Assembly (NCBI GenBank): GCA_003290165.1
Contig: QNQO01000596.1
Coordinates: 434,001 to 498,000, forward strand
DNA: 64,000 nucleotides
Direction of reading: 5' to 3'
Origin: Berberis thunbergii
Taxonomy: Eukaryota; Streptophyta; Magnoliopsida; Ranunculales; Berberidaceae
Positions within the stretch are counted from its first letter, which is position 1, and each line of letters starts with the position of its first letter. The notes under the pieces were generated by a model. That model searched no databases, was not told where the DNA came from, and saw nothing but the letters and a program-made list of their open reading frames with translations. A program made the translations under genes and the position numbers. This document shows, piece by piece, positions 47,189-57,910 of this stretch.

Positions 47189-47339
47189 TTAGGGAGGTTT
47201 GGGAGCAACGAGCTTCATTGGCAAACGCGTGGACTGATGGCATGAATGGAGTTACATGTGGTGAGGCTCCATGGGATGGCACGAAATTTTCAGTGTATCT
47301 CTCCCTTAGTCCTGTGTTCACTTTTTTAATAAAATAAAC

Positions 47340-47815
47340 TCACATAATTTAATGTTGCGCATTGGGTTTATGAATTGGGCTTTGTTAAGCTCTATTTGAG
47401 CCATGACTTATAAGTGGATTCGTATGTGTCATTATGTTGGTTTCTCAAACATGCCTCGCCCATATCAGAAAATTCTCAACATATTCCCCCCTGCGAAATT
47501 CTAAATGTCGAGGGAAAGAGCGAGGAAACCAGCGAGGTTTTTGAGGTGGCGGGGGGTGAACCGTTCACCCCCCTCGAGATGTGTTCCGCGCGCGCATCTC
47601 GAGGGGGGGTGAACGGTTCACCCCCCGCCACCTCAAAAACCTCGCTGGTTTCCTCGCCCTTTCCCTCGACACATAGAAAAGCTCTTCCCCCCTTATCCCT
47701 CTTGTCTTTTAAAAAAATATAAATAAAGCGCACATAATTTAATGTTGGGTCTGGGTTTTGAATTGGGCTTTATTAGTCTCTATTTCGGCCTGACTTATAA
47801 ATATCATAGAAGAAA
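47340..47815 (+). repeat. Direct repeats bracketing the palindrome
   Basis: CACATAATTTAATGTTG, then GAATTGGGCTTTRTTA, CTCTATTT and TGACTTATAA, occurs at 47341-47415 and again at 47731-47800. So about 75-90 bp is duplicated on both sides of the palindrome-bearing insert. Confidence 0.85.
47506..47673. repeat. Nested near-perfect palindrome, arms of about 76 bp
   Basis: The arms are about 47506-47580 and 47595-47673, starting TGTCGAGGGAAAGAGCGAGG on the left, mirrored by CCTCGCCCTTTCCCTCGACA on the right. They differ only by one substitution and one C in a homopolymer. The spacer of about 14 bp is GC-rich (GTTCCGCGCGCG). Each arm itself contains the smaller palindrome GGTGAACCGTTCACC. The GC content stands out strongly from the AT-rich surroundings. 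On both strands the arms are open, making two mirrored false frames. Confidence 0.93.
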
Positions 47816-49218
47816 TAAAATAAAATAAAACATACAATAGACTATCGTGCACTAAATTTTTTTAGTAAAATTTAAATTATATTTTTAATAATAGCAAATT
47901 TGGCGTGTAATTTTTTCAACTAAAAATTAAATAATATTTTGTTAACGAATTTAAAATTTTAGCAAAATCACCCAAATTTTAATTTGTACTATATTTTTGA
48001 AGTTCCTTGTAGCTTGAACATTGAACTGTCTGTAAATATGTCCATCACTGTTGAAAATGCTCTCGCCCTAGATTCTAAAAATTGCTAGACGGTAGCCAGA
48101 TTGCGAGCAGAGGACTAAGGCACCGAGGCTTAGGCGAGTATTTTTTTAATATTTATAATTTATAAAATATAAACATAATAACATATAAATTACTTTCAAT
48201 TCAATGCTAAGATAGATATGCAAAATGTATATAAAATAATAAAAGAATGGACATATCTTTCCACCACAAGCCTTTTTTCCTCACAAACCCTATTTCACTT
48301 TCTGTAATGTCTCGCCAGCAGAGCGACAACTCTCTCCCACCACCACCAATCGCCCTTCATCTCTTCCTCGCTTTCCGCTCAATTCATCAACTACCACCGA
48401 CCACGCCACCCCTATCTGATATTAACCACCACCAGCCGCCACTCCCTTCCTCCATCTTTGTGCATAAACCTTCAACACCACGCATCGCTCTCACCCAGCT
48501 CTGCCTGTAGTTCATCCTATCGGCCCAACTCCCCAATCAAAATCAATTTCTTATTCCATTAAAATTAGTAATGGTTCCAAGTCAAAATATCTCTAAAATC
48601 AATCACGAGTCTTCGCGTCACTTTTACAACACTTGAAAGCTGAGAGGGAGAGTTAAGTTTTTGCAGAAGATAGCAGAAGTCAAATGGAACCCGAAGCTGG
48701 ATTTTCTACTCCTTGATCTCATCGCCAAGTTCGATTATTTACCCTTTATGGGTTTTACAAATCGCCCCACAATGGGTTCATTTTCGATTATTTAATCTTC
48801 ATCTGTGATCTGAATCTGATTGAGTTGTTTACACGATTTTAGTGGATATGTTCTTGGGGTACATTGCTTCCTATTGTTCTTATTTTAGAGTACTTGATGT
48901 GTAAATCGGTGTTTGATACCCCTTAAATCTGATTGAGTTGATTGTGTTGGGTTTATGTAGAGTTTGATTTTGTAAGGTTTGTTTTCATATCCCTTAACAC
49001 TCCCACAGCCTATTGCTGAGCTGGTACCCATTCTTCTTTGTAAGTGAGATTCGCATAATCAGCTTCGATAGTTATTACGAAATAAATGGCATCTTTGTAA
49101 ATTCTTGTTAAATGGGTTTGTTTTGATGTCTTTGAATCCTGTATGTTTAATACTTAATTGTTGGAAGTCTCGCTATTTGGTAATGTAATAATATATCAAC
49201 CAAATGTCATATGAATGC
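47816..49218. other. Intergenic, no supportable gene
   Basis: The frame at 48247-48510 is Pro/Ser-rich without family resemblance. The stretch 48600-48960 looks like leader-type sequence (CGATTATTTAC repeats) but no coding exon could be assigned. Confidence 0.45.
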
Positions 49219-49639
49219 ATTATGATTAGGGATGACAACAGGGCGGATTGGGGCGGATTTAAGCAAATCCATCCCCGCTCCGCTGAGAATTGCGGGGATT
49301 AAAATCCGCCCCGCATATCCGTTTGGTATTATTTTTCAAAACCGCCACCGCCCCAGACGGATTTGCGGATATCCGCCCCGCCCCGAATATCCGCATGAAA
49401 TAAGTATAGGGTATAGAATCCCCGACCCGACCCGATCGAAATAATTTTTGGTTTTTTTTCCCTCAGAACACTGTGATGTAAATCTATGCAAAAAAAAAAA
49501 TTTACAACAAATTACAACGAATTACAAAAATAAAAAAAAATCGAATTACAACAAATTACAACGAATTACAAAAAAAAAAAAAAAAACCGATCTAAAAATT
49601 ACAACAAATTACCAAAAAAAAAAATCAGATCTGATCTGA

Positions 49640-49910
49640 ACTCTAAGATCGAGATCTGACGAGATCGAAATCGAGATCAGATCTGTTGAGATCGAAATCG
49701 AGATCAGATCAGATCTGATGAGATCGAGATCAGACCAGAGATCGAGGTCAGATCTGAGATCGAGGTCAGATCGGACGAGATCGAGGTCAGATCGGACGAG
49801 ATCGAGGTCAGATCTGATGAGATCGGATAGGTCAGATCAGATCTGATCTCTGATCACATCTGAGATCTGATCTCAGATCAAATCTAATCAGATCTTAGAT
49901 CTGGGAAGGA
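49640..49910. repeat. GATC/AGATCT-rich simple repeat
   Basis: The words GAGATCGAGATCAGATCTGA and GAGATCGGATAGGTCAGATC repeat irregularly for about 270 bp, self-complementary in many registers. It lies in the left half of the Pack-hAT. Confidence 0.88.
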
Positions 49911-50269
49911 GAATGAGAAGGAGCGACGACCTCACCTCCTTCGCTGTGATCTTGATCTTGATCTTCAAATAGAGATCTCTCTGAGATGAAGGGACGAAGA
50001 GGACCAGGGGAAGGGAGGGGATCACCGCGAGGAGGAAGGAGGAAGACGCAGCAGCAGCAGGAAGAGGGAGGAGGATGGATCTTCCTTGCGAAATCTCAGC
50101 AGAAGGGAGGAGTAATCTCAACAATTTCATCTGTGACATATCAACAAAGATCGGTAACTAAAATCAAAATCATAGACGGAAAGAAAAATGAGATCTACAA
50201 ACTGAACACTCAACTCGATCGATTGATTAACGAAACGTAGAAAAAGAGAGAGAATTGGAAGATACTCAC

Positions 50270-50445
50270 GCAGATCCTTGATTGTAGATGTCGATCGCGA
50301 CGGAGACTTGCTCGGATCCAGATTTGAGTCTATTCAGTGTCACCTTCTTGTGCGCCACCACGAAAGGCGAGTCTGAGATCGCCAAGGTCGTCGATGAAAC
50401 GAAGAGAAAACAGAGAAGGAGAGATGTGAGAGCAACATTCGCCAT
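50270..50445 (-). pseudogene. Captured exon 1 of a TRAP-beta (SSR2) gene
   Basis: Read from 50445 downwards: a signal peptide (MANVALTSLLLCFLFVSSTT) followed by SDSPFVVAHKKVTLNRLKSG and VSVAIDIYNQGSA. This is the N-terminus of translocon-associated protein subunit beta, an ER membrane protein of the translocon. Exon 1 ends GGATCTGC|GTGAGT at 50270, keeping the original splice donor, so intron DNA was captured with it. The following exons are absent, so no full protein can arise. The text upstream (50446-50640) looks like the matching 5' UTR. The frame is intact, suggesting recent capture. Confidence 0.87.
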
Positions 50446-51184
50446 AGCTGGTAAAGAAAGAGAGAGAGAGTCGAAGCTCTATTAGATGGATCTCTCGATG
50501 AACAGTGAAGAAGGGGAGGTGTGCTTTTTAGGGTTTTTGTTTCGAAATGGGGATTAAAAATGTGAACTTGCAATTTGACCTCGCCTTTGCAAATCGCTGC
50601 CTGTGACAGAGGGGGAGAGCGTGAGTGAGACTGTGAGAGGAGGAGAATGGCAATGGCTTATGGCGGGGAGAATGTGAATGAGGTGAGAAACCCTAATCCA
50701 AGTGAAATAACTTTGGTTTTTATATAGGATTAACGTGTAATTTCACTAATTTAATAGAGGGTATTTTAGTAATTTTAATACTTAAACGGATATCCGCGGG
50801 GCGGATATGGCCAAATCCGTATCCGCCCCGAATAGTGGACGGATATTTTTTGGATATCCAAAACCACCCGAAAATCCATTCAACCATATCCAAAACCGCC
50901 CCAAACGGATTGGGTGGGGCGGATATCCGTGAAAATCCGCCCCACTGCCATCCCTAATTATGATTGAGTTCATGTTTGCTTTTTGAGTGATTAAAACTGT
51001 TTAGTTTGGAGTTTGTTTCCTTAACCACCTAACTGAGCTTCATTAAGTGAAACTTACAAAGATTCAAATGGAACGAACATAATAGGGAGTGTTGAAGGCA
51101 CGACCCAAGTATTAGAGTGGCATGTCGAAGAACACTCAACCAACGACGACAAATCGAACAATCACTACAACACAAATGCTCATT

Positions 51185-51600
51185 AATAGCGTTTCAAAAA
51201 CGCTATTGTAGGCTATCATAGCATTTTATAAAACGTTGTGTTTGCCAGAGCTATAATAGATAAATGGGTATTTATAGCGTTTTGGAAACGCTATTGTAAG
51301 TAGATCATTTATAGCGATTTTGAAACGCTATTGTATATTGTACAATACTGTATGATAGCGTTTCAAAAATGCTATTGTATACTGTACGATAACATTTCTG
51401 AAATGCTATTGTATACTATACAATAGCGCTTGAAAAGAGCTATTGTTTAGGTTGTGATAGCACTTAAAAAACGCTATTGTATAGTTACCAATAGATTGTT
51501 TTTCCTCACGTAGCATTTAACAAATGCTATTGTATTTAGTTTCTATAGCGTTTCTCAATGCCCTTTTTTTTTATAGCACTCATTAAGTGCTATCGAATGA
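51185..51600. repeat. CACTA subterminal repeats
   Basis: At least eight copies of a short palindromic word, close to ATAGCGTTTTGGAAACGCTA, in both orientations with drift (for example 51186, 51278, 51318, 51354, 51424, 51465). In CACTA elements such repeats bind the DNA-binding transposase subunit. Confidence 0.85.
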
Positions 51601-52047
51601 CTTTTTATAACATCTTATAAGTTTTATTTCTAGAAAATAAAAATTAAATGTGGCCAACACTTTTCCATGAACGATGATGCACATTAATGTAATTAATAAG
51701 ATGATGTATTACATCGAGTCACAAAATCTATCAAATAATAAATATCAGACTACATTTATTTAAGTTGAAGCATGGTAAATAACTAAACATCGACCCAAAA
51801 GCCTGTATAAACTCTGCCCAAGACACTATACCAATCAACGCTCAGTAACAATTTCAACACTACGCCCTCATCGTAGTAGCCAACGCCGCCACCGCCAAAC
51901 AGTCCATAGTGAGCCAATACAACAAGGATAAGACTTGATAAGCCAATTGGCAAGTACTTGCACTGCTCCACAACTTAAAAACTGAATTTGCAACTTACAA
52001 GCACAAAAATGCAATTTGCAGTCACAATGTTCAACCACACATTTCTG

Positions 52048-53093
52048 CTAATGCTTCTCCCATACGAGAGAACTGGCCCCCCAAGAGTAAGAGTGCTCTT
52101 CCTGACTGCTGTTGCACCTTTTCATATCTGTTGCTTGGGGACTGTATTGGACGGCTAACAACATACCTGCTGCTTGGGAACTGCATTGGACGGCTAACAA
52201 AGACTGCAACTGGTCATTACCAAACTCCAGAACCCGAAGAATTAATGGAACCCAGTCTACTGATAGCATTTGCTTAGCTTTGGGCTTCAATAGGTAAAGC
52301 AGAATCGAGGACTTCAAAAACAAACTACTACTTCTTAGAAGTTTCATGAAGATTTCGAGTTGTGGGTCTGACTTCAAAACTATCTCCTTGTTAGCTTGAT
52401 TTCTCGATATCAATTCTGCCAAAATTGAGATTACTAACTCCAGAATCTCATCATCATTAGAAGCAAACATGACCTCAAGCATTCCGTCGATCACATAAAC
52501 GTTTGACAAAACTGATTCAAGAATAGGATCCCCATGTGAGTCCAACCAAGCTTTGGCAATCACTCTCACTGAGATCTCACAGTTGCTAAGATCATAAGAG
52601 GTGCACATAGTAGTAACAGCACTACTGAAATCACTCGATGGAAGATAGTGACTTGGTTTCCTCATGCTTGTTGCATCATCTTTGGCAATATGGCGTTTAT
52701 AGATAGAGTCAGCCGATAGCTCAGTTCGGCACAAGAAAAAGCGTGAATAGTTCGACTTAGAAGTCTCAGGACTCATTTGAGCTTTCACATTTTTGTAGTC
52801 TTGGCTAGAAGATCGTCGATGAATCCGCTTAGTATTCTGTCCAGGTAAAAAAATTGATAATGTCAAGTGAAATGCCAGAAGAGCTTGGTGATAAAATTGG
52901 AACAAAAAGTTGGCTATTATGAGATATCCAGGTTACTCACATGAACAGAGACACTTTGCTTAATGTTTTCTTCATCTGTGTCTAATTCCTTTTTCTCCGT
53001 CACTTTAACTAAACACTCATCCCTGCCACTAAAGTCCATAGATCGAGATCGCTGCTCATAGTTTGGGCCAAAAACGTCTTGATATCTTTGAAG
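52048..53093 (-). pseudogene. Captured fragment of a LIN-type E3 ubiquitin ligase gene (armadillo part)
   Basis: Two exons are visible on the minus strand. Exon A, about 53093-52941, begins RYQDVFGPNYEQRSRSMDF and ends at donor CAT|GTGAGT. Exon B runs from acceptor TGGACAG|AATACT at 52836 down to 52048. Exon B contains EISVRVIAKAWLDSHGD, DDEILELVISILAELISRN, SDPQLEIFMKLLRSSSLFLK, LLYLLKPKAKQMLS and VDWVPLILRVLEFGNDQLQSL. These are blocks characteristic of plant LIN (Cerberus-like) E3 ligases, upstream of the WD40 part. After QLQSL the text diverges into LLAVQCSSQAAGM, repeated as LLAVQYSPQATDM. The U-box and WD40 parts are missing. It cannot give a complete ligase. Confidence 0.75.
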
Positions 53094-53560
53094 AATAGAA
53101 GGTAGCATACAATCATGGTTAGTTGATGAAAAGGAACATAAAACAATATTACAGTTGTAGACCATTAAAAAAAATCCAATCACTTGTAAGAAGATTATCA
53201 CACTGTTCTTGAAAAAATAAATGCAGAGTTGTGTTGCTGTTTATCAAACAGGTTCAAGAATCATTCAGTTTTCTTAAACGAACAAAGTGGTTGTACGGTT
53301 GATAAACATCTAAGTACAACATAGCCCTACTTAAAGCTTTACTAAATCCAACAAGCTGCATCGGAGAAAAATTCAATTGCTATATATAGCTTTGATAACG
53401 CAAAATGAATGACTGGTATTCAAACAATTCAATGAAATTTTTAAAAAGTCAATGCTCCCTACTTCCTCACTTCTCTACTTACATGCTTTTATTGATGGTG
53501 GAACGCGAACTAAAAGACGCCGAACACCTCCTTTCATGCTGGAAGCATCCTGTTTGTCCT

Positions 53561-54014
53561 GGTGCTCCAACGAAATCTTTTTTGCCTGACCATTCCATTG
53601 CATGCACCCACCTTGAGTTTCCTGCTCAAATGTTTAATGCAAATTAGATAAAAATTGAAGACGGTTTGTGGATATATATATATAACCAAAATAAAATAAA
53701 ATAAATTGTAAAATTCAAAATTAAAACAAAAGGAAACTGGATATTTCTATCTTACCTAGCCAGTTGCAAATAAGATCATATTCTCCAGCATATATGAGCA
53801 TCTTGATTCCGTCCTCAAGGAGACCAGGGATACCAACTTCTAAATTTCTCATCCAGTCCATCATCATGGCTTCATGCACTGAAGGGCTACAAGATACAAA
53901 GTCTATCTTGCCGACACCAAGAGCATCCTTAACTGATTTCTGTTGCAAGAAATTTTCCATATTCGAGAAATCATAGCAAAGGTCTCCCTCACATTTCTTT
54001 CGGATATCATAATA
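53561..54014 (-). pseudogene. Captured exons of an SCPL48/49-type serine carboxypeptidase gene
   Basis: The minus-strand exon 54014-53756 has acceptor TTTTGCAG|TATTATG and donor GGCTAG|GTAAGA. It encodes YDIRKKCEGDLCYDFSNMEN, QKSVKDALGVG, DFVSCSPSVHEAMMMDWMRN, then GIPGLLEDGIKMLIYAGEYD, LICNWLG. The last includes the catalytic Asp region of S10 carboxypeptidases (YAGEYDLICNWLG). The next exon from 53621 gives NSRWVHAMEWSG then KKDFVGAP, ending abruptly at about 53561. The catalytic Ser exon and the His exon are absent. Frames are open, so capture is recent or under weak decay. The family acts in the secretory pathway/vacuole; this fragment is not functional as an enzyme. Confidence 0.9.
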
Positions 54015-54382
54015 CTGCAAAAGTGCAAAAGCAACATTAAGTTACTCATGAAAATAAAAGAGATAGTTCTGATCTTCACATGTAATACTCAGAAAATGAA
54101 CAGTCAACTTTTCACAACGTCTTACATTCTTATATCCAACAAGAGCCATGACCTTACTGTACATGGAATTGCAAACAACATATGCTGCGTAGCAAGAGGT
54201 TTGATCATGGGTGCCTGAAAAACATTACTTGTCAAACAGTGTGGGTGGCTTTTAATGCTTAAGGAATAAAACCATATTTTCAACTAATGGATGTTTCTTC
54301 AATAGTTGAGAATAAATAAAAGCAAAAGTGTGAATGTCATACAAGGAAACTAATAAGGATAAAATCTAAAATACAAAGTATT

Positions 54383-54487
54383 ACCACAAATTTTGATTGC
54401 TAATTCACATGCTGGAAGCATCCTGTTTATTCTCTAAGACCACAAATTTTGATTGCTAATTCACATGCAGGAAGCATCATGTTTATT
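54383..54487 (+). repeat. Direct repeat of about 49 bp (period 56)
   Basis: ACCACAAATTTTGATTGCTA, then ATTCACATGCTGGAAGCATC, occurs at 54383 and again at 54439. The final part (CATGCTGGAAGCATCCTGTT) is also found at 53535, beside the end of the captured carboxypeptidase exon. Confidence 0.88.
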
Positions 54488-54988
54488 GATCTTGGAGTCT
54501 CTGTCAAGTTAGCTGCATAAACCACGCCTGAATTTGCAGCAGTAGTTGAGAGAGCTGGAACAACATAACGTTCTAGGTCATGTTACATTGTTAAGATCAA
54601 AATGTATAAGATGACTTACATTCCCCTTGTAACCAAATGTTCAACAACAGTACTGCCACACTCATGCTCTACATTGCGACAATCTATGCAAGGGCATAAG
54701 ATCATTTTAGGATTTTTCAAGTTGTTTGTAACCATTTTCACAAAATTCCATGCTCATTTCTTGTACTCAGGATCAACTCTATGACAAGAAAGACAAGAAA
54801 AACCTATTGCTCTAAGACCTCTGACATTCCTAATTCTATAATAAATATCTAACTGCGCACAGCTAATTTTGTACCTGTGAAGACCCACCCAACCTTTATC
54901 CAGCATCATATATTCTTGTAGTACTCAACCCAACAAATTCTAAATTTCAAACAAATAACTACTTAAATCTTCATGGAGTAATTGAAAG

Positions 54989-54990
<2 letters not shown>

Positions 54991-55031
<41 letters not shown>
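54991..55031 (+). repeat. (TA)n microsatellite
   Basis: A TA dinucleotide run of about 40 bases inside the CACTA element. Confidence 0.92.
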
Positions 55032-55179
55032 CAGTACTTGAAGACAAGTCCAATTTCATACTAAATACATATTCATATCCATTCTGAAAGCATTACAAAC
55101 TGGCAGCATAAATGTTAAACACAAGGACAAAAATTAAATTCAAAGAACGCTACAACATAAATGTGATGAAGGGGTACAA

Positions 55180-55254
55180 ATTGGACAAATTTTGGCCCTT
55201 TCATAGCACTAAGTGAAAAAATGTTATTGTCATATGCTATTAATGAGCAATTGT
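55180..55254. repeat. Internal, diverged copy of the CACTA right end
   Basis: TTTCATAGCACTAAGTGAAA, then TGTCATATGCTATTAATGAG, then CAATTGTTGTGTAGT, matches the true right end at 57845-57907 almost throughout, but ends GTGTAGTAATG rather than GTTGTAGTG. It looks like an older right terminus inside the present element. Confidence 0.82.
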
Positions 55255-57840
55255 TGTGTAGTAATGAATGCCATCTTTTCAAAGAAATCGTAATTATAAT
55301 ACGTTCAGAATATATGTTAGATACTTTTGAATGATACCCGCTACGACATCATTTCATTGCATACATGACAGTGTCCTAAAAACTATAACTACATCAACCA
55401 AGAAAATGAATCAAAACACCATCTTTCAAAAAATATAAAAATTGTATTACTTAAATAACAAAATTTACATAACTTTTGAATAGTATCCCCTTTGCAATAT
55501 CATTTCCATGCATATATAATTGACCTAAATAAATTTACACCTATTGCCTAGTGATCACTTGCTGAGTGTGTGTGTGCATTTTTTTTCTTAAAGGATCACT
55601 TGCAGAGTGTTAATATGGCCAATTTTTTGTTCTGTTGTTTGTTTTGGATTAGATGCTAGTTCTAATTCATGAGAATAGAGAAGTACTCTAATCTTATCAA
55701 CCATCCATCCATCCATGTATTTGGGTGAACAAAATTGTTCTAGATCTCTTGGGTGATCTGAGTTTGTCCAACCACTTCTAAGTGGATGAGTGACAGTACT
55801 GATCATGATTAGAGTTGTCCACTATATATATTATGTACATGCATGGTACTACTCCCATAATCTATATTATTGTGATGAATTATCGCAATTATAGTTGGGT
55901 TACTGTCCTCTTGGCTGACAAGAGTCACGACAAGTTTGCATGTCATTTTATCTATTTGATCAAGTGGAGAGAAGACTTTTCATTCCACAAAAAGAAGAAT
56001 TTCATGATAATGATCATGAAGGAAAGGAATCATTCACAATATCTATATGGCAGAAGAAGAAAAAAAAATCAAAAAAATTCAAGTCAATCAACTTGTTATT
56101 GTGAGGTTGAGAAATAGGAGCCTTTTGGGCACTTAGTGATTAGTGAGAGAGAAAGAAGAAAGGGAAGATAATCTTATTCCTATTTTTCAATAAAGGAATG
56201 AGGTTCTTCCCCCACAAACACAACCCATCGCTGACTCTCTTGGAATATAAAATCCCAAACAATTAGCAAAAAAACAATGGAAAGTCTTGAAGCTAACTCT
56301 TCCTCATTCATCATCATTATCATTTCAACTCATCACCCCCATTCAACCATGAGTCAGTGCCCTGCCCCGACCGTGCATATATATAAGAATCCAAAGCTTT
56401 AGTTAGGTGTAATTTGGAATCAACAAAACATGTAATATAGTATATATCCTCATTTATCTCCTATAGAAAATATTGATCTTCTCATAATTAAACAGTGTGA
56501 AGCTGATTAGTCTTTACATACATAGTAGGATGTTCTCAACATAAGTACGATAGATGTTATCTTTACACACATCTTTAGGAAAATATATATAAAACAAACC
56601 CCACCACCCAATTGAAACCTTTTTGTTGAAGAATTATTTATATAAATGATTCATACTACTTAACAAAAAAACAAAATAGAGCATGTATTAGTTAGTGTGT
56701 CTTGTGTGTCTCAGTTTTAGCCAATTAAAACAACCCATTGGTGAAGTAGAAATCACTGTAGTCTGTAGATATGCTATATATCTACTCTCCATATAGTATA
56801 CACCTAAACAGAACACTTATAGCTATTAAATACACCCAAGAATCCAACAAATACAAAAAAACAGTTCAAGTGACTATTCGGTCACCTGCAACAATGACAC
56901 CAAGACACTGCTCCAACAATTTCCCAAAAAGAACAATACATATCAGCTGTGAGAGCGTAATCAATAATTGAAGACATCAAGAAGAACCGAGTCAAGATCA
57001 AAATAAGAAGAAAGGATAAGCCTCAAAACAATATAAATAACAAGCCATGGGATGCTGGTACCTCATACAAGTTAAAGGAGAGAATTTCACTGGGAATCCA
57101 TCCACTGACAAGGTTTCCCAAAACAGACCTGTAATAATCGAAATGCAACAACATGATTTGAGGTCAATAAGGTCTGTAAAATTATCACCCAGTTAAGAAG
57201 GTTATGAATCTGATAAATACAAAAGATCTAAATTGAAGAACAACACAACTCAAAATGAAGAACAACACAACTCAACCAAATTAATACTCTAATAAGGAAA
57301 TCAAAGAGGAAAAAGAAAAAAATTACAATTCCTCTCCCCTAAAAACATTGACAATTACCTATCTGAAAAATTGATCCTTCAAAGCCTTCAATCTACCAAT
57401 CCATAACATCCATTACTTCAAAAACTGATACAAAAAAAAATTTGTTAGGGTTTATGGTGAAAGCAAAGCAAGAGAGAGTGAGTGTGTTGAGAATCAGAGA
57501 CCTGAAACCTGAAACGAAGAGGGAGAACACGGTGAGAAGTAGAGCACGTTGGAGAGGGAGAGCACGACGAAACAGGTAGTCGGTGAGGGGGTTGACAGCT
57601 AGAGGGAGATGAGAGCAGTCGGAGAGGGAGACAGAGAAGCAGAGGAACTTGGCTTTCTGTTTCCTTCATTCTTTCCTTGTTTTGTTTCTTTTTTTTCGAT
57701 CGAGTGGGCACTTTGGCGCCCTGCGAATTACAACTCCCGTCCAGCCTTTAATAGCATTTTAAAAATTGAACAAAGTTTGGCCTTTGATAGCATTTTACAA
57801 AGTTTGATAGCATTTTACAAATTGAACAAATTAAGTTTGG
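55255..57840. other. Right third of the Pack-CACTA, no gene recognised
   Basis: Probably captured genomic DNA between an old and a newer right end. It contains a promoter-like TGCATATATATAAG at about 56372 and leader-like GA/CT-rich DNA near 57440-57700 on the minus strand. No exon could be assigned to a family. Confidence 0.45.
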
Positions 57841-57910
57841 CCTTTTCATAGCACTTTATGAAAAATGCTATTGTCATATGCTATTAATGAGCATTTGTGT
57901 TGTAGTGAAT

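Larger units (their letters stand above)
49227..50956. mobile_element. Pack-hAT element, 1730 bp, carrying a host gene fragment
   Basis: The element starts TAGGGATGACAACAGGGCGG and its inverted right end reads TAGGGATGGCAGTGGGGCGG. The perfect 8-bp target duplication ATTATGAT lies at 49219-49226 and 50957-50964. The subterminal parts are full of GCGGATATCCGC-type words. The interior carries a GATC-rich repeat tract and exon 1 of a TRAP-beta gene on the minus strand. No transposase is present, so it is non-autonomous. Confidence 0.93.
51163..57907. mobile_element. Pack-CACTA (En/Spm) element, 6745 bp, with fragments of two host genes
   Basis: The left end CACTACAACACAAATGCTCA is repeated exactly, inverted, at the right end; the match extends through TTAATAGC to 28 bases. 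The target duplication AAT is at 51160-51162 and 57908-57910. All three are CACTA hallmarks. The subterminal region 51185-51600 is packed with short TAGCGTTTYRAAACGCTA repeats. No TNPA/TNPD-like transposase was found. Inside are minus-strand exons resembling LIN (52048-53093) and a serine carboxypeptidase (53561-54014), with splice sites retained. Confidence 0.94.

Noticed and set aside
47414..47733. Two mirrored frames of about 100 and 85 residues over the palindrome
   Set aside because: They are the two strands of the same inverted repeat, giving the same peptide twice; a product of the palindrome, not genes.
48247..48510. Pro/Ser-rich 87-residue frame
   Set aside because: Low-complexity, no family resemblance and no transcript signals visible.
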